Origin: an uncultured Lachnospiraceae bacterium
GTDB lineage: Bacteria; Bacillota; Clostridia; Lachnospirales; Lachnospiraceae
Assembly (NCBI GenBank): GCA_949076555.1
Contig: CARUOB010000002.1
Span: forward strand, 45,447-109,446
Direction: 5' to 3'
DNA: 64,000 nt
The notes under the pieces: generated by a model
The model's database searches: none
Told to the model about the DNA's origin: nothing
What the model saw: only the letters and a program-made list of their open reading frames with translations
Made by a program: the position numbers and the translations under genes
Part shown: positions 35,533 to 44,093 of the stretch, piece by piece
How positions within the stretch are numbered: the first letter of the stretch is position 1
Layout of the letters: the number at the start of each line of letters is the position of its first letter

Positions 35533-37353
35533 ATGAAAATGAAAGTTGCCGCGTATATAGCTGATTTTCTTGTAGCGCATGGAATCAGGGACTGCTTTAT
35601 GGTGACAGGCGGGGGCGCCATGCACTTAAACGATGCCTTGGGACACAGGGAAGGCCTGCATTGTACCTTTAATCACCATGAGCAGGCATGTGCCATCGCC
35701 GCGGAGGGCTATACCCGCATGACAGGCGATCTGGCGGCAGTCTGTGTGACCAGCGGGCCGGGCGGGACGAATGCCATCACAGGAGTCATGGGAGGATGGC
35801 TGGATTCGATACCGATGTTTGTTCTTTCCGGACAGGTGAAGAGGGAGACTACGATTCACGCGTGTCCGGACTTACATCTGCGGCAGCTTGGAGATCAGGA
35901 GTTTGATATCATCCGGTCAGTCTCCAATATGACGAAGTATGCAGCAATGGTGACGGAACCGGCGCAGATTGCCTATCATTTGGAAAAGGCCCTGTTTCTT
36001 GCGAAGGATGGAAGGGGCGGCCCGGCGTGGCTGGATATCCCCTTAGATGTACAGGGCGCTACGATAGAGACGGACGAACTGCCCCATTTTGACCCGCAGG
36101 AGGAGGGGCTTATGCCTGTTTCGGGAGCGGACTTGGCGGAGGATGTGGACATGACAGCCCGGACGATCCTGCTAAAGATCAGTGAGGCGAAAGCGCCGCT
36201 TATTCTGGCGGGGACAGGTATCAGGCTTGGAGGTGCGCAGGAGCTGCTGCTTAAGCTGATTGACAAATTGGGGATACCCGTCGTGACAGCGTGGAATGCC
36301 AACGATACAGTGGCGTGGGACAATCCCTATTTTGCGGGGATGCCCGGAACGGTGGGAACCAGACCGGGGAATTTCGCGGTGCAGAACTGCGATCTTCTTT
36401 TAAGTCTCGGATGCCGTCTGAATATTCGGATGATCGGATATAACAAACTTGATTTTGCAAAAAATGCGTATAAGATTATTGTAGATATTGACCCTGTGGA
36501 GCTGCAAAAGCCGACAGTCCGCCCGGATATGCCGGTAAATGCTGATGTGAAAGTTTTGCTGGAGGCCATGCTGGCGCAGGAATATCAGATGCAGGGACAT
36601 CACGCGCCGTGGGCGGCGTGGTGCAGAAATCTGGTACAGACCTATCCGGCGGTACTTGACAGCTATCACGGGAGTGGCAGCGATCCCATGAACCCATATG
36701 TTTTCATGGAGAAACTGTTTGCAAAATGCCGCGAGGATGAGCGGATTATATGCGGAAACGGCAGTGCCTGCGTCATCACCTTTCAGGCGTGCCGGATAAA
36801 GCAGGGACAGAGAATGTTCACTAACTCCGGCTGTGCGGCAATGGGATATGGGCTTCCCGCCGCACTTGGCGTTGCGGTTTCCGATAACAGCCGGCGTGTG
36901 GTCTGTATAGACGGCGATGGCAGCGTAATGATGAATATACAGGAGCTTGCGACGATTGCGCATAACAATCTGGACATCAAGCTGATTATACTGAACAATA
37001 ACGGGTATCACTCGATCCGCCAGACGCAGACCAACCTGTTCAAGCCGCCGTTTGTCGGGATTGACGGGGACAGCGGCGTCGGTTTTCCGGACTTTGGCAA
37101 ACTGGCGGACGCATTTGGACTGCGTTATTTCCATATAGGGAACGAGACGGAATGTGACGAAGTGCTGGAAAACGCGATTGCCTGCGAAGGCCCTTGCATC
37201 TGTGAGGCGCTGCTTGATCCGAAACAGAACTTTGCGCCGAAATCTTCCTCCAAAGTGATGCCGGACGGAACAATTACGTCGCCGTCTCTCGATGATATGG
37301 CGCCCTTTCTGGATCGGGAGGAGTTTGGGCGGATTCATTATCTGCAGGAATGA
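35533..37353 (+). CDS. Thiamine pyrophosphate-dependent enzyme, acetolactate-synthase-like
   Basis: A 606-residue enzyme. The N-terminal Pyr domain has 'NHHEQACAIAAEGY' with the TPP-activating glutamate, then 'TSGPGGTNAITG'. The C-terminal PP domain has 'CIDGDGSVMMNIQEL' and 'ILNNNGYHSIRQTQ', the GDG...NN motif that binds Mg-TPP. The family decarboxylates pyruvate or another 2-keto acid and transfers the acyl unit. In a glycan locus, YerE-like enzymes use this chemistry to add a two-carbon branch to a keto-sugar nucleotide. Location between an aldolase and an SDR favours sugar chemistry over branched amino acid synthesis, and no acetolactate synthase small subunit is nearby. Confidence 0.82.
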   Translation: MKMKVAAYIADFLVAHGIRDCFMVTGGGAMHLNDALGHREGLHCTFNHHEQACAIAAEGYTRMTGDLAAVCVTSGPGGTNAITGVMGGWLDSIPMFVLSGQVKRETTIHACPDLHLRQLGDQEFDIIRSVSNMTKYAAMVTEPAQIAYHLEKALFLAKDGRGGPAWLDIPLDVQGATIETDELPHFDPQEEGLMPVSGADLAEDVDMTARTILLKISEAKAPLILAGTGIRLGGAQELLLKLIDKLGIPVVTAWNANDTVAWDNPYFAGMPGTVGTRPGNFAVQNCDLLLSLGCRLNIRMIGYNKLDFAKNAYKIIVDIDPVELQKPTVRPDMPVNADVKVLLEAMLAQEYQMQGHHAPWAAWCRNLVQTYPAVLDSYHGSGSDPMNPYVFMEKLFAKCREDERIICGNGSACVITFQACRIKQGQRMFTNSGCAAMGYGLPAALGVAVSDNSRRVVCIDGDGSVMMNIQELATIAHNNLDIKLIILNNNGYHSIRQTQTNLFKPPFVGIDGDSGVGFPDFGKLADAFGLRYFHIGNETECDEVLENAIACEGPCICEALLDPKQNFAPKSSSKVMPDGTITSPSLDDMAPFLDREEFGRIHYLQE

Positions 37354-37398
37354 GCGGATAGAGAGGCGGTCTGTGGACGGAAAATGATGGGGGATTAG

Positions 37399-38340
37399 AT
37401 GCGTAGAGTGATAATTACCGGCCCTACCGGTGCGATCGGTATGGCGTTGATACAAAAATGCATAGAGATGAACACGGAAGTCACAGCGGTGTGTCATCAT
37501 GGTTCGGCAAGGATCGGACAACTCCCTGTTTCAGAGCTGGTGAAGGTGGTAGAGTGTGACCTGTGTGAAATGAAAACACTTCCGGAACGCCTGCAGGGCA
37601 GTTATGACGCTTTTTTTCATTTGGCATGGGCGTGTACGGCGGGAGAGGGAAGAAACGATGTGGAAGCCCAGACACAGAATATCCGGTATACGATGGATGT
37701 GGTGGATGCGGTGAAGAGGCTGGGCTGTGAGTGCTTTATCGGCGCCGGGTCCCAAGCGGAGTATGGCCGGGTGGAAGGCAGTTTACATGCGATGACGCCG
37801 GTGTTTCCCGAGAACGGGTACGGGATTGCCAAGCTGTGTGCCGGGCAGTTGAGCCGCTTGCGCTGCGGGCAGCTCGGGATCAGGCATATCTGGTTTCGCG
37901 TATTAAGCGTTTACGGGAAATATGACGGAGAACAGACCATGATTATGTCAAGCATCAGAAAGATGCTGAACGGGGAAATACCGGAGTATACACCGGCGCA
38001 ACAAATGTGGGATTACCTATACAGCGAAGATGCGGCGCGGGCATTTTATCTTGCGGCACAGAAAGGCCGCGACGGGGCTGTTTATTGTTTGGGGAGCGGG
38101 CAGGCTAGGCCGTTGAGAGAGTATATAGAAATCATGCGGGATGAAGCGAAGCCCGGCCTGCCGCTTAAGTTTGGAGCGAAGCCTTATGCGGACAAACAGG
38201 TGATGCATTTATGCGCGGATATTACAGACTTACAGCGGGATACCGGGTTTGTGCCGGAAACCGGGTTTTCGGAGGGGATACGCAAGACGGTGGAGTGGGT
38301 GAGAAACCGCAGTGAAAATCGTAACGATTCAGCTTTATAG
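37399..38340 (+). CDS. Extended SDR sugar-nucleotide epimerase/reductase
   Basis: A 313-residue Rossmann-fold protein. It begins 'VIITGPTGAIGMALI', a GxxGxxG NAD(P)-binding loop. 'YGIAKLCAGQL' gives the catalytic YxxxK, and 'WDYLYSEDAARAF' is the usual later block of the NAD-dependent epimerase/dehydratase family. As the third gene of the aldolase-TPP-SDR group it may reduce a keto group formed by the TPP enzyme. The specific substrate cannot be stated. Confidence 0.82.
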   Translation: MRRVIITGPTGAIGMALIQKCIEMNTEVTAVCHHGSARIGQLPVSELVKVVECDLCEMKTLPERLQGSYDAFFHLAWACTAGEGRNDVEAQTQNIRYTMDVVDAVKRLGCECFIGAGSQAEYGRVEGSLHAMTPVFPENGYGIAKLCAGQLSRLRCGQLGIRHIWFRVLSVYGKYDGEQTMIMSSIRKMLNGEIPEYTPAQQMWDYLYSEDAARAFYLAAQKGRDGAVYCLGSGQARPLREYIEIMRDEAKPGLPLKFGAKPYADKQVMHLCADITDLQRDTGFVPETGFSEGIRKTVEWVRNRSENRNDSAL

Positions 38341-38421
38341 CTAGTGCAAAGGTCTAGGCTGAACTGTTGCTGAAAATCCTCCGATTTTCGAACAGAGGTA
38401 GAATTATCGTGCGTTTTAGTG

Positions 38422-38427
38422 TATACT
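38422..38427 (+). promoter_or_regulatory. Possible -10 element before the P-loop kinase gene
   Basis: TATACT in the 171-bp gap, preceded by TG. No good -35 lies 17 bp upstream, so this is a weak call. The gap is AT-rich and starts a change to more AT-rich genes, so a local promoter is plausible. Confidence 0.3.
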
Positions 38428-38464
38428 AATGAAGTATAAAATAGAAATGTTAAGGGGAGCAATT

Positions 38465-38485
38465 ATGCAGAGACAGAAAGTGTAA
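38465..38485 (+). other. Six-codon leader ORF before the P-loop kinase gene
   Basis: A strong AAGGGGAGC (38452-38460) precedes an ATG at 38465; the frame reads MQRQKV and stops. The kinase gene starts 26 bp later with a poorer, more distant RBS. It may be a short translational leader, similar in form to the mini-ORFs at 32020-32053, or a chance frame. Confidence 0.3.
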
Positions 38486-38511
38486 TTTGCACCGGGAGAT
38501 GGATACATTAT

Positions 38512-39036
38512 ATGGAAAAAATAGTAATTATTATCAATGGAAGTGGTGGTGTAGGGAAAGACACATTATGTGATTTCGCGGCGAAACATTTTAGAGTAAA
38601 GACCATTTCATCGATTACTCCGATTAAGGAGATTGCCCGTAAGGGATTTGGCTGGACGGGGCAAAAGGATAGCAAATCCCGGAAACTGCTGGCAGATTTG
38701 AAGGAGCTGGCCGTTAACTATAATGACCTGCCTTATTTATATTTATGCGAAGAATATGATCGCTTCTTAAATAGCGAAGCACAGATTTTGTTTGTGCATA
38801 TTAGGGAGGGAGAAGAAATTGATAAGTTTAAAAAGCAGGTTAAAGGAATGTGCTATACCCTTCTGATTACCAGAAGAGTGAATGAAAATATCCGATGGGG
38901 CAATGCATCGGATGATGATGTACAAAAGTATGGCTATGATTTGATTTATGAAAATAATAAATCGGTTGAAGAATCGGAGCAGGATTTCTGTGATTTTTTG
39001 AGAAAGAATATTGAAAAACTAATGTATGTGCAATAA
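38512..39036 (+). CDS. P-loop nucleoside/nucleotide kinase-like protein
   Basis: A 174-residue protein. 'IINGSGGVGKDTLCDFAAK' at residues 7-25 is a Walker A loop of the GxxxxGKDT type seen in deoxynucleoside-monophosphate kinases, dephospho-CoA kinase and cytidylate kinase. 'ILFVHIREGEE' could be a Walker B region and 'ITRRVNENIRWGN' an arginine-rich lid. It is AT-rich compared with the genes upstream. The substrate is unknown; in this setting a nucleotide or sugar kinase are both possible. Confidence 0.68.
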   Translation: MEKIVIIINGSGGVGKDTLCDFAAKHFRVKTISSITPIKEIARKGFGWTGQKDSKSRKLLADLKELAVNYNDLPYLYLCEEYDRFLNSEAQILFVHIREGEEIDKFKKQVKGMCYTLLITRRVNENIRWGNASDDDVQKYGYDLIYENNKSVEESEQDFCDFLRKNIEKLMYVQ

Positions 39037-39108
39037 AGCAGTACTAAAGGCGAGGATGGCGAGCGCATGAAAAAGATAAGTATATTGCATGAATAGGAGG
39101 TGGTCGCT

Positions 39109-40038
39109 GTGGGCGGTATTCCGATTATAATATGTCATGAAGGAAGACAACCTTATTTGCAAGAATGTATTAATCAGGCGAAAAAATTTGACAATACGGT
39201 TATATTAGTCGGTGATGAGTCAAATAAAGATATGGGTGCGGATCATTGGTACAGTATGGCAGAGTTGGAGACCGATGAATGGCATGATTTTACAGAACTG
39301 TTTTGCAATATGTCTACCAATCCGGAGAAGTTTGAATTACAATGTTTCAAAAGGTTTTTTTTGATTTATGCATTAATGAAAAAGGATATTATTCACGAGT
39401 GTATTCATATCGACAGCGACGTATTATGTTATTTCGATTTTTCGATGTTTAAGGAATTTGCCGGACGGTATATGGTTTCTCTGGGGATTCCGCGAAAGCA
39501 GGACAGATACAGATGGAGCGCGGGAGCTATGACATCGTATTGGACAAAGGAAGGCATTTCTTCGTTCTGTGATTTTGTCATTTCCACCTATAAGAATAAC
39601 ATGGCGTTATTAGCTGAAAAGTGGGACTATCAGAAAAAGAATAACCTGCCGGGCGGAATATGTGATATGACATTACTGTATTTATGGTCAAGGCAGTATG
39701 ATGGGACAAAGATACTGAATACTATAGAGCAATTTGAGATTGGACAAAATAAAGTTGTGATTGATAACAACATAAATTCGATAGAAAGTGGCAGCGGAGA
39801 TAAGTATGTATATGACAAATTGTTCAATGTGAAGAAAATTATATTTATTGATGGGGTTCCCTACTTGCAAAAGAGTGATGGGACAAGGATACGGACATTG
39901 GTTTTGCATTTTCAGGGGGGCGCAAAAAGATATATGAAGTTTTATGCTGGTGCCTGTAAGCATGGGAAACCGTTATATTACTTTCTGGCGGCGGCGATTA
40001 AATGCAAAAGATTGCTCTTTAATTTTAGAAAGCGTTAG
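39109..40038 (+). CDS. Glycosyltransferase (GT-A, GT8-like), GTG start
   Basis: A 309-residue protein. GTG 39109 is preferred because AGGAGG lies at 39095-39100, eight bases upstream; the GTG at 39100 overlaps that site. 'CIHIDSDVLCYFDFS' near residue 97-111 is a D-x-D metal site of a GT-A fold, and the nearby 'RWSAGAMTSYWTKEGI' is similar in style to GT8-type acceptor loops. The C-terminus is basic and aromatic. The following gene starts 19 bp after the stop. The sugar is unknown. Confidence 0.65.
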   Translation: MGGIPIIICHEGRQPYLQECINQAKKFDNTVILVGDESNKDMGADHWYSMAELETDEWHDFTELFCNMSTNPEKFELQCFKRFFLIYALMKKDIIHECIHIDSDVLCYFDFSMFKEFAGRYMVSLGIPRKQDRYRWSAGAMTSYWTKEGISSFCDFVISTYKNNMALLAEKWDYQKKNNLPGGICDMTLLYLWSRQYDGTKILNTIEQFEIGQNKVVIDNNINSIESGSGDKYVYDKLFNVKKIIFIDGVPYLQKSDGTRIRTLVLHFQGGAKRYMKFYAGACKHGKPLYYFLAAAIKCKRLLFNFRKR

Positions 40039-40057
40039 CGGAAGCGGGGTATTGTTA

Positions 40058-40999
40058 ATGAAAAAAATAAGCATATTGATTCCCTGTTATAATGAAGTGG
40101 AAAATGTCGGGCCGATGAGCGATGCGGTAGTGAAGATCATGACAGAAGAACTTCCACAATATGATTATGAACTTCTTTTTATTGATAACTGCTCTCAGGA
40201 CGGGACGCAGGACAAGCTTGAGGAGATTTGCGCTGCCAATAAGAAAATAAAAGCTATTTTCAATGTTACGAATTTCGGGCAGTTCAATTCTCCTTTTTAT
40301 GGAATGTGCCAGACCACAGGGGAATGTACGATTTCGATGTGCTGTGACTTTCAAGATCCGGTTGAAATGATACCGAAGTTTGTGAAAGAGTGGGAGAACG
40401 GTTACAAGATTGTGAGCGGGATCAAGACTTCCAGCAAAGAAAATGGGTTTATCTATTTCCTGCGAACAATATACTATAAAATGATTAAAAATATGTCCTC
40501 AGTAAAAATGATCGAGCATTTTACTGGGTTTGGTCTGTATGATAAAAGTTTTATTAATCTGATCAGCCAGCTTGACGATCCGATTCCATTTTTGCGGGGA
40601 ATCGTTGCGGAATACGGATTCAAAAGAAAAGATATCGCATATGAACAGGCGCAGCGCCGTGCCGGAAAGACGAGCAATAATTTCTATTCGCTGTATGATG
40701 CGGCCATGCTGAGCGTAACTTCTTATACAAAAGTAGGATTGCGGCTGGCTACGCTGCTTGGTTTCATCAGTTCAGGTGTAAGTCTTGTGATTGCGTTTAT
40801 TTATCTTATTCTGAAGCTGACGCACTGGAATGATTTTGGAGCCGGTTATGCACCCATGGTGATCGGGGTGTTTGTGCTGGGGTCCATTCAGCTTTTCTTT
40901 ATCGGGCTGTTGGGGGAATATATCTTGAATATCAATACAAGGGTTATGCACCGGCCGTTGGTGGTGGAGGAGAAGAGGATTAATTTTGATGAGGATTGA
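40058..40999 (+). CDS. GT2 polyprenyl-phosphate sugar transferase with two membrane helices (GtrB/ArnC-like)
   Basis: A 313-residue protein from ATG 40058; the longer in-frame extension overlaps the previous gene. 'ISILIPCYNEVENV' and 'LLFIDNCSQDGT' open the GT-A domain; 'MCCDFQDPVEM' is the D-x-D-like site (DFQD, as in GtrB). 'QRRAGKTSNNFYSLYDAAM' is the conserved R-x-G-x-S/T segment. Two hydrophobic helices (about 230-255 and 265-290) complete the GtrB/ArnC layout. It would load a sugar on undecaprenyl phosphate. It overlaps the next gene by 11 bp. Confidence 0.85.
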   Translation: MKKISILIPCYNEVENVGPMSDAVVKIMTEELPQYDYELLFIDNCSQDGTQDKLEEICAANKKIKAIFNVTNFGQFNSPFYGMCQTTGECTISMCCDFQDPVEMIPKFVKEWENGYKIVSGIKTSSKENGFIYFLRTIYYKMIKNMSSVKMIEHFTGFGLYDKSFINLISQLDDPIPFLRGIVAEYGFKRKDIAYEQAQRRAGKTSNNFYSLYDAAMLSVTSYTKVGLRLATLLGFISSGVSLVIAFIYLILKLTHWNDFGAGYAPMVIGVFVLGSIQLFFIGLLGEYILNINTRVMHRPLVVEEKRINFDED

Positions 41000-42005
41000 T
41001 GTACTCTATCAGTTTAATGAGAAATATGCCCCTTATGCGGGAACGTCTATTGTGTCGCTATTTGAGAATAACAGACACTTTGAAGCAATTAGGATATTTA
41101 TTCTGGGGGAGGAGCTGTCACAGGACAGCATAGAGAGGCTTCAGGAAACCGGAAGGAAGTATGACAGAGAGATTGTCTTTGTGGATACCACCGCATTGAT
41201 TGAGAAGATGCAGGCACTTCATATGCCGACTTACAGAGGTTCTTATGCTGCCAATATAAGGCTTTTTCTGCCGGAGCTTTTGGATGATAGCGTAGATCGT
41301 CTCTTGTATCTGGATTCCGATACGATTGTGGACGGCTGTCTTGACGAGTTGACGGAAATTTCGATGGGCGATTATCCTGCGGCGATGGTTTTGGATTCGC
41401 TGGTCCGCCGTCATAAAATTCGGCTGGGTTTTTCGAAAGAAGAGCCGTATTTTAATTCGGGTGTCATCCTGTTTCAAATGGAACGATGGAGGCAGGAGCG
41501 GTGTTCCGAGAAGATTGCGGAGCATGTAAAAACGGTGAGGGCGCATTATCCCTCTCCGGATCAAGATCTTCTGAACGTGGTCTGCCGGGGAAGGATTATG
41601 ACGCTGCCGCCTAAATATAATTTTCAGCCGATCCATCTGGCTTTTTCAGCGGAGAGTTATTTCAGATGCTTTGGGAAATGGGACTATTACAAACCGGAAG
41701 AGATCGCGAATGGGCAGAAAAGTCCTGTCGTTTATCACTTCTTTCGATTTGTCGGAGAGTTTCCGTGGCATAAAGATAATCTGCATCCCGATAATGATAT
41801 TTTTGACCAATACTTGGCGAAATCCGCATTCAGCGACTATGTGAAAATGCCATCTGAGGCGGGTGTGATTCTCAGGATCGAAAAGCTGCTTTATCGGCTT
41901 CTGCCAAGAGCGGTGTTTATTTATTTGTTCCGCGCGGCTTATGAGTGGTTTATCTATAGGGCGAATAAGGATTCTGAGAGGGAGAAAATTAATGGGTTGA
42001 TGTAG
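40989..42005 (+). CDS. Glycosyltransferase family 8 (LgtC/GspA-like)
   Basis: A 338-residue GT8 enzyme. It begins 'MRIDVLYQFNEKYAPYAGTSI', with 'DRLLYLDSDTIVDGCLDEL' near residues 98-116 (D-x-D) and 'VYHFFRFVGEFPWHKD' with the late histidine. 'SPDQDLLNVVCRGRI' is the typical helix before the acceptor site. The last 40 residues ('VFIYLFRAAYEWFIYRAN') recur as a remnant at 47551-47673 on the far side of the recombinase, indicating a duplication or rearrangement at this point. It is the last plus-strand gene before the convergent minus-strand operon. Confidence 0.87.
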   Translation: MRIDVLYQFNEKYAPYAGTSIVSLFENNRHFEAIRIFILGEELSQDSIERLQETGRKYDREIVFVDTTALIEKMQALHMPTYRGSYAANIRLFLPELLDDSVDRLLYLDSDTIVDGCLDELTEISMGDYPAAMVLDSLVRRHKIRLGFSKEEPYFNSGVILFQMERWRQERCSEKIAEHVKTVRAHYPSPDQDLLNVVCRGRIMTLPPKYNFQPIHLAFSAESYFRCFGKWDYYKPEEIANGQKSPVVYHFFRFVGEFPWHKDNLHPDNDIFDQYLAKSAFSDYVKMPSEAGVILRIEKLLYRLLPRAVFIYLFRAAYEWFIYRANKDSEREKINGLM

Positions 42006-42107
42006 GTGAGATTCGGTAATTATCATATACGATTGTTTTTATCCTTTTGATAATTCCCGAAAACATATTTCTTAAAATAGAATGGTCAGTCTTACGAAAA
42101 GGATATA

Positions 42108-43190
42108 TTACGATAAAAAATGACCAAGAAACTCACATACAAGTTTTTCGTTTTTTCGTGCGTCTTCTTGTACCATACTTATGTCGACACTGTCATCCTC
42201 CAAAACCGCGTTCAGCATCCGATACGCTTGCCCCGGCTCCATCGTTCTGATCATCGCACAATATGTTTCCCTCTTTATCTGTTTATAAAACCGTAACGTC
42301 TTTGGATGGTTTGCTGTGGAAACGACTTTTTTTCCCAAATTAATGCCTACAATTCCAAGATGCAGTTTGTCTGTTATGATCAGGTCTGTATCCCGTATTA
42401 GAGTCAAGAGTCCTTTGGGTGTTTGATATGGATAATACAGTGGGGACACTTCTTCCAGTTCCCGATGCACTTCCTGTGTTCTGGCATATACATCCTGCTT
42501 TGTTTGATCGCATACGACAATCGGCTGAAATTCGCTGTGTTCTCGGCAGAACTTTTTGATATCCGCTAGTACAGCTTCCACACCTCTGTTTTTTTCTTCC
42601 GGCAGCGTCACCAGATGTATCAACATTACCTTTTTATTAATATGCTGTTCCTTAATCCATGAAATATCATCCTTGTTCCAAGTAAATTGTGTTCCCAAGA
42701 TCCAATCCGCGTGCACTTCGATCGGTCTTTTGATTCCGATTTCCTGTAAAAATTGCTTGGATTCTGCATCTCTGACGGATGCAGTTATCGCTTTTTCAAA
42801 AACTTGTTTTGCGACTTTGCGGGAAAACCAGTAGTTTAGTGGGCCTGCACCCACTCCCGCAACCATAAAAGGCTTACCGCTTTTTACGATTGACAAAGCA
42901 CGCAGCCCAAATAACTGCATAAATTGAATGTTCGGCACCAGTTTAGGGACACCCACCCCAAAGTACCCGCCGCCGCCAAAGATAATGACGTCGGCTTTTT
43001 TCAGAGCTTCCCTGTGATTTTTCTTACGGTTTACTTTCGCATGTGCATCATAAAAAGGAGAGATGTCTGATGTAATAATATTAATGTTGTCTCCGAATCG
43101 GGCATATAAGCAGCGGATTTCTTCCTCATAAATCAGAAAATCACCGAAATTGTCATTCATAAAAGAGCCAAATAAATAAATATTCAACAT
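42108..43190 (-). CDS. Polysaccharide pyruvyl transferase family protein (left alternative operon)
   Basis: A 360-residue protein. 'LFGSFMNDNFGDFLI' at the N-terminus, 'VIIFGGGGYFGVGVP', 'FMVAGVGAGPLN', 'SVRDAESKQFLQEIG' and 'LIITDKLHLGIVGINLGKK' are the blocks of the CsaB/WcaK family, which transfers pyruvate from PEP to a sugar to form a ketal. It is the last gene of the minus-strand operon that runs from the recombinase cassette (46137 to 42108). The right operon carries its own member of this family at 50925-52027. Confidence 0.87.
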   Translation of the reverse strand: MLNIYLFGSFMNDNFGDFLIYEEEIRCLYARFGDNINIITSDISPFYDAHAKVNRKKNHREALKKADVIIFGGGGYFGVGVPKLVPNIQFMQLFGLRALSIVKSGKPFMVAGVGAGPLNYWFSRKVAKQVFEKAITASVRDAESKQFLQEIGIKRPIEVHADWILGTQFTWNKDDISWIKEQHINKKVMLIHLVTLPEEKNRGVEAVLADIKKFCREHSEFQPIVVCDQTKQDVYARTQEVHRELEEVSPLYYPYQTPKGLLTLIRDTDLIITDKLHLGIVGINLGKKVVSTANHPKTLRFYKQIKRETYCAMIRTMEPGQAYRMLNAVLEDDSVDISMVQEDARKNEKLVCEFLGHFLS

Positions 43191-43196
43191 TGATGC

Positions 43197-44093
43197 TCAC
43201 TTTCCCAGCAAAAGCAGAGCATAGTTCTTCAGTAATCCCAGTTTGCTTACTTTTTTGCGCTGCTGATATTCTCTTATAATCTGTTTGTCTGTATAAAGCG
43301 GAGTCATGGCAACAGCCTTATTTTCCGCAGTAAAGGAATCATTTTCCAACAATTCCTTACAATGTGTTCCGGTTCCGTCCTGTCCAATATTGCGAACCAG
43401 CGATATCCTCGGGAAAACGGCATATTTCTTTTGCTCAAACTGGCTGTAACAAAAGCGGATTGCCCAAGAGTCGATTTTCCTCCGCTGCTGCTGGTCGAGC
43501 ATATAAGAAAGATCTTTACCGCCTTTATTGAACATTTGACGTTCACAAAGATTCAGGCGAAATTTTTGATAGTTTTTAACTTCCCAATCAACCTGTTCCC
43601 ATCGAGATTTCCACGTTGCCCATCCCCAACTGCTGATACGAGGAGTAAAATAAACATCTTTTGTTACGGTTTTCATCTGAGATGAATATGCAGAAACTCC
43701 CCATATTCGTTCGTCTGATTCGTAATAGCTTAATGCGTCGTTCATATACTGCAAAAAAAGAGGAGAGGTTAGCAAGTCGTCTTCCAGCACGATTACCTTT
43801 CCGAAAGTATTTATGATTTGCGTTACACCGGAAATGATTGATTTTGAGAGGCCTTTATTGTCTGATGATTTTGTTATGCTTACACTTCGAAACCGATCTG
43901 ATTTCGCTACCTGATCAATAAAGTTTTGGACGGTTTCCACATCCTCCTTATCGTGCGGTGATTTAGAACCGTCCGAAAAAATATATAAATCACTTTGTTT
44001 TGCTAATGTATTACAGGCCAGTGATTCGATTGTTCTTTTGGTATGTTCCGGGCGGTTATATACAAATAAAATCACAGGTGCTTTTTCCTTCAT
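43197..44093 (-). CDS. GT-A glycosyltransferase, HlpA-like (left alternative operon)
   Basis: A 298-residue protein from the ATG at 44093, just after AGGAGA and overlapping the upstream GT4 gene by four bases. 'VILFVYNRPEHTKRTIESL', 'LYIFSDGSK', 'KVIVLEDDLLTSPLFLQYM' (D-x-D variant EDD) and 'SSWGWATWKSRWE' are shared with the plus-strand gene at 52036-52992. The family belongs to GT2-like GT-A enzymes often labelled HlpA-like. The sugar is unknown. Confidence 0.75.
   Translation of the reverse strand: MKEKAPVILFVYNRPEHTKRTIESLACNTLAKQSDLYIFSDGSKSPHDKEDVETVQNFIDQVAKSDRFRSVSITKSSDNKGLSKSIISGVTQIINTFGKVIVLEDDLLTSPLFLQYMNDALSYYESDERIWGVSAYSSQMKTVTKDVYFTPRISSWGWATWKSRWEQVDWEVKNYQKFRLNLCERQMFNKGGKDLSYMLDQQQRRKIDSWAIRFCYSQFEQKKYAVFPRISLVRNIGQDGTGTHCKELLENDSFTAENKAVAMTPLYTDKQIIREYQQRKKVSKLGLLKNYALLLLGK

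Noticed and set aside
39915..39920. G runs of six (here and near 11212, 13048 and 56463) as further phase-variation tracts
   Set aside because: All lie in intact frames and are too short to stand out from background.
42015..42056. GGTAATTATCA / TGATAATTCCC inverted repeat between the convergent GT8 and pyruvyl transferase genes
   Set aside because: The arms are imperfect, the loop is about 20 bp and no T-tract follows; it does not match the 21-bp recombination repeats. Too weak to call a terminator or a second crossover site.
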